Program-made: the position numbers and the translations under genes
In this document: positions 5,080-7,077 of the stretch, piece by piece
How the letters are laid out: each line of letters begins with the position of its first letter
How positions within the stretch are numbered: the stretch's first letter is position 1
Notes under the pieces: model-generated
Seen by the model: the letters and a program-made list of their open reading frames with translations, nothing else
Database searches by the model: none
What the model was told of the DNA's origin: nothing
Assembly: GCA_003645735.1 (NCBI GenBank)
Contig: QNBQ01000079.1
Location: 1-7,077, forward strand
Length of the DNA: 7,077 nucleotides
Reading direction: 5' to 3'
From: Candidatus Poribacteria bacterium
Lineage (GTDB): Bacteria > Poribacteria > WGA-4E > B28-G17

Positions 5080-7077
5080 CCGACTGGTGGCAGAGGAAAA
5101 TCACGGCTCTGCTCCATGATCCCCCCGACAAAGTCTTTGAGATAAAGGGCCACAAGGAGCGTGCCAGATCCTTAAGGGAGATCGCTTTGTCGTCTGAACC
5201 TCCCCCCGAATGGGAGGTCGTCTCTGAAATTGCCGATCAAATAGCCGCCGCAACCGATAGGTTGAACTTCCCCCAAGATATCAAGGTGCTTGAATGGACT
5301 CGGAAGGCGTGGATCACCCATCCCATTTCCGGTCAGAAGATGTTCCTCTCCATCGATCTGGAACCGGAGAGAGCAGCGGACGCTCAAATTGAAGCGGTCA
5401 AGAAGCTGTGTCAACAAGCTCGGGAACCGAATTTGCGTTTCCTCCTGCTCTGGAGGAGGCTAGAAGAGGAATTGAGCGAAAAAGCTCCTGAGGGGCGTTG
5501 GGGGCAACTCCCAGCCGATACGCGAATCCCGGATCATCCCCTCCTGCACCACGCACGGCTGGTCAGCGCCTTCGCCTCCTTGAAAGATCCCGCTCTGCTG
5601 GCATTCTCCATCGCTCCCGTCCAGAGCTTCATCGCCTCCGCCCGGAGGACGGGGGATTTGTGGATGGGAAGTTATTTGCTCTCCTACCTCACCTGGCAGG
5701 CTGTAAAGGCCGTGGTCGAGAAGCTCGGCCCTGATCATGTGCTCTACCCCTCCCTCTTAGGCCAGCCTCTGGTGGATAAATGGCTTCATGACAGGCGGAT
5801 CTTATCCCAAGAACCTGATGAGAAACTGCTCAGGTTGGCTACCTTTCCCAACAAGTTCATGGCCCTCGTGCCCGCTGAGGAGGCAAACAACATCGCCGAG
5901 GAAGCGGAAGAAGCGGTTTATCAGGAGTGGCAACGTTTAGCAGACAGGGTTTGGCGAGCGTTGCTGCGAGTAACCCCCGATATTGAGAAGGCCCAGAAAA
6001 TCTGGGAAAGACAGGTTAAGGCCTTCCTCAAAACCTCCCCGAGGATCTATTGGGCGGCCTACCCCTGGGCCGAAAGCCCACAGAAGATAGCCGAGCTCTA
6101 TCGAGATCTGACGGGGAGCGGGAAGTTCTTGGACGTGTTGAAGGTGAAAGGGAAATATCCACACAACGCAGGCACCGTTTACGCGGCCTGCTTTGAGCTC
6201 GTCGAAAGAGCACTGGGAGCGCGTAAGTCATTAAGGGAATTCTCGCCGTTCGAGGAGCCCGGAGGTAAATGCACGGTTTGTGGGGAAAGGGAGGCCCTCA
6301 ACGATGGAAGCGATTGGTCGGGACGCAGGTTCTGGGAGCGCATCTCCGAGAGGCTTCACCCTCACGTGAGACGAGAGGGAAGGGAGCGGCTTTGCGCCGT
6401 CTGCGCCGTCAAGAGGTTCGTTCAAAGGGAGCTGGGATTGAAGGGCGATTTTCCCTCCACGGACAGCGTGGCCGCCGCTTCCTTTGTTCAAGAGGTGCTG
6501 GACCGAATGGGAGACGAAAAGGTTGTCGAAGCCGTCCGGGATTTTTGTAATGCCCTGGAGAATTCCCCTTTGAAAAGCGTGGCCTTTTCGGGGATGAACA
6601 TTCCGAAACTGGAGAGGAAGGCGAGGGAAAAAGCGGCGGAAACCTTCGTGAAAATAGACGGCGAATGGCTTTTCTCTGAGAGCTTCGAGCCGGGGAGGGT
6701 GAGAAGGGCTCATGGGATTGCCCTCGACCCGAGGACAGCTGACGAGCTGAGGGGGAAGCTCGGAGAATTAACCAAGAGGGTAGGCACAAAGCCCCTGGCT
6801 TACTACGCCATTTTGGTGATGGACGGGGACCACATGGGTAGATGGCTCTCCGGGACACATGAAGGGCTTCCAAAATTCATCGAACTCCTCCATCCCGATG
6901 CGAAGGAACAGATGGAAAAGGTCGCCCAGGGGGACGAGGAATGGGCTAAGTTGCTCTCCTCAAAGCGGTTGGTCTCACCTTCCTATCATGCGGCCATAAG
7001 CCGAGCGCTGGCTAACTTCGCCCTTCATTGTGTGCCGTATGTGGTCGAGGAGCTCCATCCGGGAAGACTGGTTTACG
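5076..7077 (+). CDS. cmr2: CRISPR Cas10/Cmr2 large subunit, cut by the right edge
   Basis: Cas10 (Cmr2) is the signature subunit of type III effectors; its HD domain can cut ssDNA and its palm domain can make cyclic oligoadenylate. The first 667 residues are present. His14-Asp15 lie in ALLHDPPDKVFE, the HD site of the N-terminal domain. FSIAPVQSFIASARR (residues 177-191), followed by DLWMGSYLLS, is the conserved start of the first palm/cyclase-like domain. A zinc finger uses Cys399/Cys402 (CTVC) and Cys440/Cys443 (CAVC). The second palm begins with LVMDGDHMGRW (Asp583, Asp585). The last codons read GRLVY plus a G, where the family continues into the GGDD cyclase motif, which is off the edge. 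The ATG overlaps the cmr1 stop and follows TAAGGAGGTG (5061-5070), a near-perfect Shine-Dalgarno. No frameshift or internal stop was seen. Confidence 0.95.
   Translation, partial: MTDWWQRKITALLHDPPDKVFEIKGHKERARSLREIALSSEPPPEWEVVSEIADQIAAATDRLNFPQDIKVLEWTRKAWITHPISGQKMFLSIDLEPERAADAQIEAVKKLCQQAREPNLRFLLLWRRLEEELSEKAPEGRWGQLPADTRIPDHPLLHHARLVSAFASLKDPALLAFSIAPVQSFIASARRTGDLWMGSYLLSYLTWQAVKAVVEKLGPDHVLYPSLLGQPLVDKWLHDRRILSQEPDEKLLRLATFPNKFMALVPAEEANNIAEEAEEAVYQEWQRLADRVWRALLRVTPDIEKAQKIWERQVKAFLKTSPRIYWAAYPWAESPQKIAELYRDLTGSGKFLDVLKVKGKYPHNAGTVYAACFELVERALGARKSLREFSPFEEPGGKCTVCGEREALNDGSDWSGRRFWERISERLHPHVRREGRERLCAVCAVKRFVQRELGLKGDFPSTDSVAAASFVQEVLDRMGDEKVVEAVRDFCNALENSPLKSVAFSGMNIPKLERKAREKAAETFVKIDGEWLFSESFEPGRVRRAHGIALDPRTADELRGKLGELTKRVGTKPLAYYAILVMDGDHMGRWLSGTHEGLPKFIELLHPDAKEQMEKVAQGDEEWAKLLSSKRLVSPSYHAAISRALANFALHCVPYVVEELHPGRLVY

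Noticed and set aside
6231..6873. Two minus-strand open frames inside cas10
   Set aside because: They are antisense to the zinc-finger and palm region of Cas10, whose reading frame is unbroken and conserved in motif.
1..7077. CRISPR array, tRNA, rRNA or insertion sequence
   Set aside because: No regularly spaced direct repeats, cloverleaf, rRNA-like sequence, transposase or terminal inverted repeats were seen.

Overview
The window is from a bacterium. It has textbook sigma-70-type promoters (TTGACC-17-TATAAT), strong Shine-Dalgarno sites and tightly packed genes with ATGA stop/start overlaps. The older-looking genes are GC-rich, with purine-rich coding strands and heavy use of AGG for arginine. 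That style is common in thermophiles, but I cannot place the organism by phylum and the thermophile idea is only an inference.

Layout: the window divides at a divergent promoter region (about 2317-2464). To the left, on the minus strand, is a compact three-gene operon read right to left: a zinc-dependent polyol/sorbitol-type dehydrogenase (2316-1282), a DedA-family membrane protein (1277-681), and a soluble PAS-type histidine kinase (from 705 off the left edge). To the right, on the plus strand, is the start of a type III CRISPR-Cas locus: Cas6 (2465-3211), a CARF-domain protein of the NE0113/ring-nuclease type carrying a C-terminal LuxR-type helix-turn-helix (3208-4074), Cmr1 (4171-5079) and the first 667 residues of Cas10/Cmr2 (5076 off the right edge). 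The remaining cmr genes should lie downstream; no CRISPR array is visible.

How the genes work together: Cas6 would cut pre-crRNA, and Cmr1 and Cas10 are parts of the Cmr effector. A Cas10 with an active cyclase makes cyclic oligoadenylate (cOA) when target RNA is bound, and CARF domains bind cOA. Here the CARF domain is joined to a DNA-binding domain rather than to a nuclease. It is encoded between cas6 and cmr1, just upstream of a second promoter (4096-4124) that overlaps or abuts a 17-bp dyad (4128-4144). The most interesting hypothesis is therefore a cOA-responsive transcription factor that tunes expression of its own CRISPR locus and perhaps destroys the signal. The Cas10 cyclase motif that would decide whether cOA is made lies just beyond the right edge.

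The cmr1 gene differs in composition from cas6 and the CARF gene (AGG is 7 of 25 arginine codons, against 21 of 27 and 24 of 41). This suggests the locus was assembled from parts of different origin.
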